From Isoetes taiwanensis (taxonomy: Eukaryota > Streptophyta > Lycopodiopsida > Isoetales > Isoetaceae), in assembly GCA_021234155.1 (NCBI GenBank), contig JAJEKV010000096.1:814010-878009 (forward strand): a DNA stretch of 64,000 nucleotides, given 5' to 3'. Under the pieces are notes generated by a model. The model saw only the letters and a list, made by a program, of their open reading frames with translations. It was not told where the DNA came from and did not search any database. This document shows, in pieces, positions 1 through 9,484 of this stretch; within the stretch, counting starts at the first letter, position 1, and each line of letters opens with the position of its first letter. A program made the position numbers and the translations under genes.

Positions 1-215
1 TTCCTTAGATATAAGTTTGATAGAAGGTGCTTGCTTTTCTAGATAACCACTTCTTAGCTATAGCTATGCATTAGCTATTAGCCCTTCATTATTGTATATA
101 AGAGCATGTACTCTTCATGAATTATACATTCACTTTGGGATCAACTTGTGTTCTCTCTCTCGTTCTCTTTGTCCTGTTGCGTCACTTTATTTTTGCATGT
201 TATATTTCCAACAAA
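1..215 (+). other. possible LTR promoter/leader remnant
   Basis: A TATA-like stretch (TGTATATAAG, about 93-102) is followed by a pyrimidine-rich leader with CTCTCTCTCG at about 155-165 and a CAACA near 211-215. This order resembles the 3' part of a Copia-type LTR. No primer-binding site follows and no partner LTR was found, so this is a weak resemblance only. Confidence 0.25.
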
Positions 216-1085
216 ATGAAGAAAGGAAAAAGCCGATTAGCCTTCATTTGTAACATTTGAAGGAAAGAGGGCGGGAGAGAGGGAGGAAGGGAGATGGGGT
301 GCACAGTTATGGAAAAGCATTTCGAGGTTTTGGGGTTAGAGCGACGTTCCCCAAGAGGCACTGTTTGCTATTTTTCTCAACCGTCTCTTTCCCTAGACAA
401 ATATCTAAGGGGCAAGTGAATGTCTACGCTAAATTTTAGGACATGCGGATAGCCTAGAACTTTAGATAAGGTGACACTCAAGGTAGGGCTACTGTGCTAA
501 CAAAAAGGAGCAACAGGAGGCTTGGCCAGTTTTAGGCTTGGATTCAGTCTTGCATTTGATTAGGCTTTGGACAATTTCAGGCTTAAATTCAATTTTGTTT
601 TTTATTAGGTTAGATTAGTTCGTTAACTAATGATGGCTTGTCATTTCTTAGATTATTATACCTTTTATGGTTTGCTTTGTTCTTATCCGATTTGCTCTCC
701 TCTTATCGTTGGTTATATGAAGAATTTAGATCATGAAATGGTGTTTGGCAAGTTCCAAGATACCTTGGAGATTTTTGTTAGGATTGAGTAGATAATGGGC
801 TTGGATTTTTTTTTGGATTTAATTAGCGGGTATTCTTTTATTTGGCATGAATTTAGCACGCTGCAGCATGTCGCGACATAGGGTGCTGATCACCTTCTAC
901 TGCCCTTCATGTGGCCTCCACCGCCAAATTTTCATCCGCTATGTATTCTGAGGTGCAAGGCCAAGTCATCAATCCCGATTATGTTGACGCTTGATTCCTT
1001 TTTCGAATTTGGTATTGGCGGCCTTACTTTTCGGTTTCTTGTTTCGATTTGCTTTCTGATTTTTTTCAGCTGTTTTTGAAGTAGG
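216..1085. other. AT-rich sequence, nothing recognised
   Basis: Only short reading frames occur here, including a 60-residue Arg/Gly-rich one that begins in a purine-rich run near 257. I see no domain, RNA gene or terminal repeat. It may be upstream or intronic sequence of the fragment at 1086. Confidence 0.4.
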
Positions 1086-1535
1086 ATGAATTGGGAAGGA
1101 ACTTTTCTTTCTTCCCTTTCAAAGCATGGTTTTAGCTTTGATCCTAAAAATCTGCTATCCAGTTTGCACTATCTTCAAAGACAACCTCAGCATTTTTTGC
1201 AGTTACGCTCTCATGTAGCAGATACAATAATTCTTGCTAATCCTAGGGCTGATGCACGTCCTGCACTATTTCTTGAACCTTCTAAAGGAAATCTTCATTT
1301 CCATGACATGCAAGGTTTGCATTTTCAATTCATTAGTTTCTTTTTCTATTGTCTTTTACTCTCACTTTTTAGATGCTTTTGAGGTTTATAGAACAATGGA
1401 CTCGACAGAAATGCAGTTCACAGCAAATCAATCTTATGACTACTTAAAAGAAAGCAGAAGAGAGTACATAAGAGGGCTAGGGAAGCTGGGGCAGAATCAG
1501 AAGATAACAAGTGTCAAAAACCATTGTCAGATTTA
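1086..1535 (+). CDS. candidate two-exon gene fragment, unidentified
   Basis: A frame starting at ATG 1086 runs 76 residues to a possible donor (CAAG|GTTTGC, exon end 1314). A pyrimidine-rich stretch with acceptor CTTTTTAG (ending 1372) follows. Splicing 1314 to 1373 keeps the frame: a split Asp codon leads into a Lys/Arg-rich segment that contains LKESRREYIRGLGKLG and ends at a stop near 1535. The fitting splice sites and the non-repetitive protein suggest a real but truncated gene piece. I do not recognise the family. The 57-bp intron would be short for a plant. It could be a transposon-captured exon pair or a chance frame. Confidence 0.3.
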
Positions 1536-2016
1536 ATGAAGCATCATGAATTGACTAAAAGAATCAAAACATAAATTTGACAGATCCATAGATGTGCTAA
1601 GAGCAAGGACCTCTGCCATGGTCTTTGCTATTGATAGTAGAATAAATTGCTTGGGAACTTTCAAATGTTTAAACTTGAATAGAAGCGTACGTATTAGAGC
1701 AGCAGCTGAAATTGGAGATTAATGGTCCCTGTCAATGTTCAAGAGGAAAACAAGGTCTAATAAGCTAGTGGAAAGCAACAAAAGGTAGTTACAGATATCT
1801 GGACAACTCTCTCGAGTTTCACCATGCAAGAAGCACGTGATAAAGATTTGCCTAGTTCCAGGTAAAAAGTACATGCATCCTCTACATTTTTTGGAAGACA
1901 ATGAGGATTATGAATTTTCATTTTCTCTAATTTGCTAGTTTCTTTGCTACTGTTTATAAGGTATTGATTGTATTCTGTTTCTACATCCGTGCGCATTCTC
2001 AACCTTCCATGCATTT

Positions 2017-3034
2017 GTGAGGAAGGTGAAGAACAAGGAAAACTGTTGTTGTGTGTATCACATGAGACTAGACTTGGTTAGACAAGCAATCAACAACATA
2101 AAGTTAGATGCAAAACTCCATGGTGTTGATTGCACTTGTACATGTGTTGTATATGGTCCTGGACCAACAAGCCAAGCATGTGATATGACATATAAATCAT
2201 CAAATGAAATGTGGAGGTGATTGGTTTGTAATAAATGTATTGCAGATGAGTGGCATGACCACAAATGCCTACTATTGTCATGTGAACAATGTGGCCCATC
2301 GAATTTACCTATGTGTCCAAAAGAACTAAGTAGATGTTTAGGTCACATGGTTGACTCGATGACTTTTGATATAGTAAGTGTCTCTCACACTTATTTGATG
2401 TTTGAGTTGTTCATTGCTTACCTATGTTTATTTGCAAGTTTATGAATCAACAGATGAACCAGATGGAAATGGTGGTAACATAGTGGCATCAAAATATATT
2501 GTCAAGCTTGTGTACAAGTCAACTTCAAGAACAGATGTTGTAACAAATGCTAAGAAAGTTTTGAAATAGTTCATCCCTCGTAACTATGAGGTTAGGTGGT
2601 AGGCTAAACAGTTTAGTGAGTGCTTAGCCAAATTTTCCAAGAATACTATAGTGTCAGTAATTGACTTTGCTACATCAAGAAATTCAAAGTTTACATTGGA
2701 TAAATGGCCAATGCATAAAACTAGTGCATATCATGCTCTGGTTGTGGCTGAGGAGAAGAAATTTAATTGCAGCAGTAAAAGATATATTATCAAAAAGAAA
2801 CATTTTTATATTTTGGATGATAGAGGGCATGACACTCCGTTTGTGCAACGTTGCCTTAACACTAGAGCTGTCATTGGGACCATTCCTGATCCATGGACTA
2901 GAACTGGCCCACATGACCTCTTCCACTTAAACCCATGTGACCTATACCTTGTGGTGATTGGTCAAACATTAGAGAATTTGGCAGTTTCTGCACCAGTCCG
3001 AACTGCTTTTGTCAATATTTCTAGTACAAAGTGA
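2017..3034 (+). pseudogene. decayed protein with Cys-rich segment and VSVIDFA motif, probably a repetitive family
   Basis: The pieces read in order. A 67-residue segment contains CTCTCVVYGPGP and ends NEMWR-stop. It is followed in frame by a Cys/His-rich stretch (CNKC, HDHKC, CEQCG, MCPKE) that could bind zinc. An intron-like interval follows (GTAAGT at 2374). Then comes a segment with in-frame stops near 2566 and 2600, and a 127-residue stretch starting VSVIDFA at 2651. From memory, proteins with a similar NEMW-CNKC-CEQCG-VSVIDFA order are repetitive and poorly characterised, possibly transposon-encoded. The stops show that this copy is dead. No catalytic triad could be assigned. Confidence 0.42.
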
Positions 3035-3360
3035 TTCAAATCTTGCTAAAGTTGGAAGTAGACATGAAGGAGATCGATAGAGTCAACACAACAGGATCGA
3101 AGGAGGAGTTAGAAGAATCATCCTCAAATCTTCTAACCTCCAAGGCAGGATGATTCAATATGGAAGATTCTATAGAGTGGAGAACATGACCTCCAAGCTT
3201 TTGGGAAGCGACATAAAGACCTTACATCAACAACCACGTCATCAAGTCCATTAACATGGATACCCCTAATGAGGGAAGTCAATATCGATGTCCAGGGGAG
3301 CACAAATAGAAGATAATCAACAAAAAGACAAAGGTCTATGAAGGATTACAACAAGTCCAA

Positions 3361-3735
3361 GGAGGTTAGATTCTTCAACAATTTGAGGGCAACATCGCCT
3401 TGCTATGCCAATGAATGATGAGTAGACGAGCTTTTAACAAGCCCGGGTTTCTATGGTTAGATAGTCGAATATATTAGATGGATGATAACATCCATGATGG
3501 GATCGCGAAGCAATTCCGCGTGGATTTTTTTTTCGTTATTTAAAAGGATGGACCCAAGAATTGAGCAAAGCTTCAAGAATTGGGAAGAAAAACGTATCGC
3601 GTAACTAAAGTTATACACATTTGTTGATGGATATCCAATATATTGGAACCTCTTTGTGAGCCTGATAACCTCATTAATCAGGATTCACTACTAGGATAAT
3701 TGTTGACTATGTATAACATGAGTACCTCCACAATC
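3361..3735 (+). repeat. diverged copy of the X/Y repeat 3' end
   Basis: By eye this segment is collinear with about 52950-53275. Shared landmarks in order are a GATGAGT-type start, GGATGATAACATCCAT against GGATGGTAACATCCAT, TGAGC(A/T)AAGC, GTAACTAAA(G/A)TTATACAC, TTGTTGA(C/A), and the end TGTATAA…AGTACCTCCA. Homology may extend left to about 3040, where both copies are rich in CAAGGAG/TCAAC words. Divergence is high, so it is an older copy. No protein was recognised. Confidence 0.65.
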
Positions 3736-5134
3736 CTCCTATATAATAAGGAAATGGTGTCTGTCTGTAATTCCACCCATATCAGACGGCCGAGGAAGTG
3801 CCACGTGGGGCTATCCTGGCCATCAATCGTCACATGTAAACATGGTTAGGAAGAATGGCAGGCTTTCTAGAAGGTACTCTAAAATTTGTAGAAGCTTGAA
3901 TACAGCTCGAGAATGTTCTAGATGGCTTCATCTTTTGGTATAAAAGAGAGGAGCGGGGCGACCGATGCTTCAGGCTCAAGAAAATGGTGTCAGGTTTGGA
4001 TGATTTTATGTGATAGTTATATGAGCTAGGTATTTAATCAGAAGCTTTGGGCACAACGCGCCGCCTTGCTGTATAGAGTGATAAGGTAGGCTAGATTCGA
4101 AAGTAGACTAATGCATAAGGCTTCTTAAAGTTTCAGAGGAGGATGGTTTCTTGATCAGAAGCAGCGTTTTGTTTTTATAGGCAGAAAACCGGCCTTTTCT
4201 AGAATCGCCCTTTTGATGGTAAATCCTATATAAGCAGATAAAGATGAGTAGAAGCAAATAATAATGAATCGGCAAGGATTAGAATAGATTCAACCCTTTT
4301 CCAGGTCGAATCGATCTGTATTCAGCAGATCCGGTGTTGGTCTGTTCGTCTGATACGAACTGGGCGAGAAACAGGTCCTTGCCCAATCTTTATTTTACCC
4401 TACGTCTGTATTCGACATAGCCAAGCTTACGATTTATTGCAGGGTCTGATTTTGAGATGTTGTTTAGCTTAGTGGGTGCCTTCAAGATCTCCAGCACCTT
4501 ATTCTTCGCCATAGCCAAGATTGCCCAAATGCAAATTTCGCATGGCTGTTTAAGAGAACACAGGCTTCAAGCCAGTAATAAATAGAGGGGAGCAAGCAAA
4601 GGAAAAAAAACCAGGTGATGAAAAACTCCATCAATCCGTTCTATAGCCAGATATCCATGTGGAGAGTAGCTGCCCCTTCTTTTTTTCTTTGGGCCAATTT
4701 TGTAGTTCAGGAGAGCAGATGATGATTATGGCATAATCCAGACGACAATGTTAGCCATTGAGGCCCACACCAACCATGGGCAATATAATAATATTAACCC
4801 AAACAATCCTGGGACGAACCTTGCATAATTTGGCAGCATGACCACCTATATCTGAATTAGAGCAAGAAGCATACATCATCTGACGGATTATCATGTTTAA
4901 TAAAAATACTTCCTGATTATCCAGGTTCATGTCTGCAGTTAACCTGATCATTTCAGAAGCTTAATTATCTTTCCTTTGAGCTGCTCCAAGCAGACAAACC
5001 AATAGAGCCTGCATTTTAGACTACAAACAAAGAATTGTCTGATTGCCACAAAATTTGCAAGTGGATCATGTACACATTTTAATGAAACTTCCCGCAAATA
5101 TTGCTGCATTTTAATCTGTGCAGCATTGCCATTT
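3736..5134. other. unassigned AT-rich DNA
   Basis: No domain, RNA gene or terminal repeat is seen. The sequence has features of ordinary plant intergenic or intronic DNA. The longest frames (66 residues at most) are not convincing. Confidence 0.4.
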
Positions 5135-5278
5135 AATAAGACAAAACACTAAAATGCAGATCCATAGGTATTTGAAAGATATGTCATTGAGAATAGTCCA
5201 ACACTTAATCTCTTCTTCTATTATAATAAGACAAAACACTAAAATGCAGATCCATAGGTATTTAAAAGATATGTCATT
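5135..5278. repeat. 54-bp direct repeat, 90-bp period
   Basis: TAATAAGACAAAACACTAAA and the next 34 bases at 5135-5188 recur at 5225-5278 with one visible difference (TTTGAAAG against TTTAAAAG). It is a local duplication without coding content. Confidence 0.85.
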
Positions 5279-5458
5279 CCAAAATAACATATGTTGAAGG
5301 TTTGGCATTTAAATCTTTACCTATATTTGGTTTAACAAACAATTGTTTCCATCGTTTCCTTATTGTAGTCCGTCATAGATAAAGTGCATAAGTAATATCA
5401 AGTTATTTCAAACAAAGTTGGCCATGGTATCGCACGTCTTGCATTTTTTTTCCCGAAG

Positions 5459-5570
5459 ACAAATTATTGCCAAATATAAAGCATATGTAATAAATGAAGT
5501 GCATACAACCCAACACAAATTATTGCCAAATATAAAGCATATGTAATAAATGAAGTGCATACAACCCAAC
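5459..5570. repeat. 56-bp perfect tandem duplication
   Basis: The 56-bp unit beginning ACAAATTATTGCC occurs at 5459-5514 and again at 5515-5570 with no difference that I can see. This implies a recent slippage or unequal-exchange event. Confidence 0.9.
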
Positions 5571-6116
5571 ACGCTTACACATGACAAACATGCACGCAGA
5601 GAAACATTGCATGCAAGGGACAAATGCTAAAGAAAGTAGGCCCTTACATGGAAAATGTCTCACAATAATAATTGTCAATTGGTTTCTCCGTTGAGAGTTA
5701 AACAAGTCAGTATTTCAATTGAGCAAGATGTACGACACACGGTATACGTGGTGATTCCGATGTTCAATGTAATAAACTATATGTACAATTCAAAAAGATA
5801 TGAACAAAAGTTGACATATGGGTTATGCTTATCGTAAAAGCACATCTCAGAATTAACATACGACGCATCATGCCAAGGTGCATTACGAAGAGACCATCCA
5901 ATCTAAACCTTGAATGTTATAAATAATTGTATGCCATCCAATGATTATAGGGCAACCAGTAATTTTCGAGAATGTTTTACACATAAACAGTCACTGTTCC
6001 CGCAATATTCTGAATGCTCATGCATAGGTAGTTACTGTTCTAAAGCTACTGTTTTAACCTGCTTCTACACATTGTTCTTACAGAGATTGTTGAGAGGAAA
6101 GAGGCAAAATAAAACA

Positions 6117-6207
6117 ATGCCGCACAGACAAAGAGAGCAGACATCAGAGGACAAGGAAGCTAGACGTGCCCGGGATAGAGAAAGATATCAAAATAGAAGA
6201 GAGAGGC
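6117..6207 (+). pseudogene. Arg-rich N-terminal coding fragment cut by an LTR
   Basis: From ATG 6117 the frame reads MPHRQREQTSEDKEARRARD and continues RERYQNRRERLC. It is a highly charged start, interrupted at 6207 by the LTR that begins at 6208. Upstream, the same frame is open from 5910 but reads as noncoding. Such Arg/Glu-rich N-termini occur on Helitron helicase-like and other transposon proteins, but the match is compositional only. Downstream codons were not found in the window. Confidence 0.35.
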
Positions 6208-7847
6208 TGTGCCGTTCCAGGGAAATATACGCTATAAATACGTATATTTCCGGGCCCGTCACTATACAAGTCTACTTCGTAAGCCTTGTATACCTTAGGA
6301 AGTGGCATGGGTGCATAAGTTATGTATATAACTTAGATAACCTTAGGATAAGGCCCATTTTCCACATGGCCATATCCTATTGGACAACCGCCACATGGCC
6401 ATGTCCCATTAGAGCCACGTGTCATCCCATGTGGACCCTAACCTATATTAACCTAAACCCTAACCCTAGATCTCTTTTCCTGGCCCTAACACCCTGGGAA
6501 CCTTCTTTGCACTCGAAACCCCGTTTTGAGCATCGTTTGCTGCGGCATAGCCTAGTGCAGCAGCCCCCAGAGTGCGCGTACGATCATGGAGTGGGCGCGG
6601 CTTCGACCACTTCGAGGACCATGGAGACGCCAGGAAGGGGAGGGAGCGCTTCAGGAGCAGGTATTTGGAGTAGTGTTCTTAGTAGTTCATCTGGAAGTTA
6701 GCACACCAGATGAGTTAGTATTTCGTATCTAGAGTAGAGCCATCCTACAATCCTTATTCAACATCTTGAACCCTAATCAAAGAACCCTAACTGTAAGTTA
6801 GATATGTATGATTAGGTTAGATGTTATTCTGATGATTATCATGATATGAAGTGGTATGATGATGGTCGATCATGTTTGCTCCTCTTGTATTGGGAAGGGG
6901 GGTAGAGACCTAGTAGCCTTACTTAGTGATGCTCCTAGTTAGATCCTTTAGTTCCTATTATTATGCGGCCTGTGCATAGGAACCCACCGGACTACGGGGG
7001 CTATGATGTGACTCAACACTACATAATGGGGCTAGAGGAGATACAGAGGGAGGGTCCCTGCTGAGTGTGGCTACTGGGGACCCCATAGCAGGCTAGGCTT
7101 ATGGCCGGTCACTTCGTGTGGGCCGGTCAAGGGTCCGACACATCCTGGGGCAATGGTGTTGCCCTGCCTCTCAAGAGCTACAGGTGTTGGCCTGGCTCTT
7201 GTTTCGGGGGGTTAAGTGGGGGACGAATCGTGTGTCGCCACGATTCTCTAGCCGCCCGTGGAACCTCTAGACCTCGGGATAGGGGAGATGCAACCCTTCC
7301 TGCCTCGACGGACCGGGGAGATGCAACCCGGAGTAGTCTTGATGGGTGATGCCATGAGATTGCGTATCCGGAAGGCTAGAGTCATGCCAGAGCCCAATCT
7401 AGCCCATCTGCAAAGTATGCACAGAAGGGGCGGATGGAGTGGTCAACCCTAGCCATTGTCTATAGCCAGCCCCGCCATTGTTATGACTCGGTCTGCTCTA
7501 TCTTGAGGCCTAGCCATCAGTCTACCTCCCCATGAGTCTGAGCCTTGGGTAGGAGCTCTCATGTTTTACGGCATGTGTTTATCTCTATTGTATCTATGGA
7601 TATGTGGATGTGCTACACTTCGAGGTAGTATGATGTATTGTTATTGCTAGTTCTGACGTTGTTTATGCTTCCGTTGTGATAGGAGCCCATAGGGGAAGGG
7701 CGCGCAAGACACCTTCGTGTCCCCTTCCCGCACCAGGGATACCCTGGAGTGCGGGATAGACGGAGGGCCTGTGCGGTCGAAGGACCGGATGGGGGGTTTC
7801 CTACGGAGTGTACGGCCGGGCGCCGTATATTTTGTAGGAGCGTCACA
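6208..7847 (+). mobile_element. LTR (1.64 kb) of the same family as the LTRs at 22864 and 55434, diverged
   Basis: It starts TGTGCCGTTCCAGG (compare TGTGACGTTCCAG at 22864) and ends GCGTCACA immediately before a primer-binding site. Collinear landmarks shared with the younger LTRs are TGTATTGGGAAGGGGGGTAG (6887), GCGGCCTGTGCATAGGA (about 6965), GGGGAGATGCAACCC (7315) and GGGGCGGATGGAGTGG (7427). The bodies are clearly diverged, so this insertion is older or from a different subfamily. Short ORFs in it are shadows of the LTR. No partner 3' LTR lies in the window. Confidence 0.8.
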
Positions 7848-7848
7848 A

Positions 7849-7860
7849 TGGTATCAGAGC
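7849..7860 (+). promoter_or_regulatory. primer-binding site, initiator Met tRNA
   Basis: TGGTATCAGAGC lies one base after the LTR end CACA. It is the standard complement of the 3' end of plant initiator-Met tRNA used to prime reverse transcription. Its position right after the LTR confirms orientation and the LTR boundary. Confidence 0.9.
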
Positions 7861-8589
7861 GATGTTCTTGGTTGACCAAGAACTAGCACTGATCATGTCC
7901 CTAGTAAGTAGTCTAACAGGCCTAATAGGGTGTGGAATGAAAATTCCTACCATGGAACCTCAAAAATAGGGGAAACATTTTCTCCTAGGTAGTGGGTCTG
8001 TAAGAATAGGCTAAGTTGTTAGATGGAAAAAAAAGAATGAGTCAAATTAACATTCTAGTAAAATTGGAGTGGAAACTATGCACCAGCATCAGATTTCACC
8101 CAAAATGGGTCGAAGAATCATCCCAATCGAAGACCCGGGTGAAAAATGGCGCAAATTCATAATTGACACTTCAAACCATTAGAACAAGGTGCTGCGCATG
8201 GAGGGTTGCCCTCCATGGCCGGAGAGTGAAGTGGCTTAAGTTGTAGTTGTAGACAATAGAGTGTTTGAATCGAAATTGCTATTTTAAGACATTGACATTT
8301 TGTGAATGTGATGGTATGCATTTGCATTACTAAGTTCTGCTTAGGTGTTGGTTGTTGGAGTAGGATGTAGTTGGACATATGGATTTTGGGATTTGAGTGC
8401 ATGGTATTGGTGTTTGGTGCTTGGTATGGAACTAGGATGGTAGAAGCATAAGGAGAAGGGTAATAAAGGAGAAAATAGATGTACCTGTTTTGTGAAGTGG
8501 CTTAAATCGTAGTTGAAAGTTATGTTTTGACATTTTATTGAAATTGATACTTTTAAACATTAGAGTACTTGAAACCATGAGTTTATTAA
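7861..8589 (+). mobile_element. start of retroelement interior, then unassigned DNA
   Basis: After the primer-binding site, GATGTTCTTGG and later ACCTCAAAAA…GGGGAAA…TTTTCTC parallel the interior at 31284-31390, so the interior continues to about 8060. It then fades into unrelated AT-rich DNA. A 9-bp inverted repeat (CATGGAGGG, 8197-8205; CCCTCCATG, 8209-8217) with a 3-base loop is present. No gag or pol is seen. Confidence 0.55.
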
Positions 8590-9310
8590 TAGGATGATAT
8601 ACATTGGAGTACTTGATAGTTGATAACATACGAAACAATTTATGAAGAATCGAAATAGAGGAACAAGAGACTGGGGATGGGTGTGTGCAAAAGATGTTAA
8701 GAATTATGAATTGTTTTGCATGTGAATTTTGTTTAGGGTATGAAGGAAGAATTCAATACTTTAAAGTGAAGAAGGTTGCTTTGAATTTAACAGCATGGAA
8801 TACATGGAAGTTGCAAGCCAAGTAAAGCTGTTTAAAAATATGAAGGGATGTCTTTTGTTGTTGTATAGTTATGGATCATGTTTTGAGCCTAGATCCTGTC
8901 GAAGGCAATGATTTGGAGTCCGTGGTTGAGCTCAAATGTGCATTTACTCCGGCTCTTCAGTATGCTTTGGTGGAATGATCGAGGATCTGCTTTCATTGTA
9001 GCTAATGCGCCTCCTAATGGGTAATCGAGGAATTTATCAAGCAATGCTCCTACCATTGTGACATGTAGCGTGTTGGATCCAGTGTTGATGTCGCCGAACA
9101 TTGTTAATAGGATGATATACATTGGAGTACTTGATAGTTGATAACATATGAAACAATGTATGAAGAATCCAAATAGAGAAATAAGAAAGGGGGGAGGGGC
9201 TGGGGGGGTGCAAAAGAACTTAGGAACTGTGAATTGTTTTGCATGGCAATTTTGTTCAAGGTATGATCTCGATATTTTGAATTGAAAAAGGTTGCTAAGA
9301 ATTTAATAGC
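8590..9310. repeat. diverged direct duplication, about 516-bp offset
   Basis: The stretch AATAGGATGATATACATTGG followed by AGTACTTGATAGTTGATAAC at about 8588 recurs at about 9105. The similarity continues for about 200 bp (ATGAAGAATC, GAATTGTTTTGCATG, AAGGTTGCT). The second copy has a G-rich insert (9185-9212). Material between the copies (8790-9104) is not repeated. Confidence 0.75.
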
Positions 9311-9394
9311 AAATAAAATCTCAATATCATTGTGATATGTAGGGTTTAGGGTTTTAACTGAGAGAATTATTATCGAGCAGACTGGTAGCTTTAC

Positions 9395-9484
9395 TTTGGG
9401 TCCTTTGATCTGGCTGAGGTTGTAGATGGAGCGGCCGCAGATTGAGCGCTCCCTTGCATAGTAGTTCCACGCGTTCCATCGAAT
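9395..9484 (-). pseudogene. candidate 90-bp exon, family unknown
   Basis: On the minus strand the acceptor TGTTGATCAG precedes 30 codons reading IRWNAWNYYARERSICGRSI then YNLSQIKGPK, followed by donor GTAAAG. The exon is in phase 0 at both ends, and its GC content is above that of its surroundings. This is typical of a genuine conserved exon, but I do not recognise the family. Neighbouring exons were not found, so it may be a fragment. Confidence 0.4.

Noticed and set aside
6480-6701. C-terminal half of the 263-codon frame at 5910-6701 as one protein
   Set aside because: The LTR starts at 6208, so the frame is a chance fusion of a coding fragment with LTR sequence.
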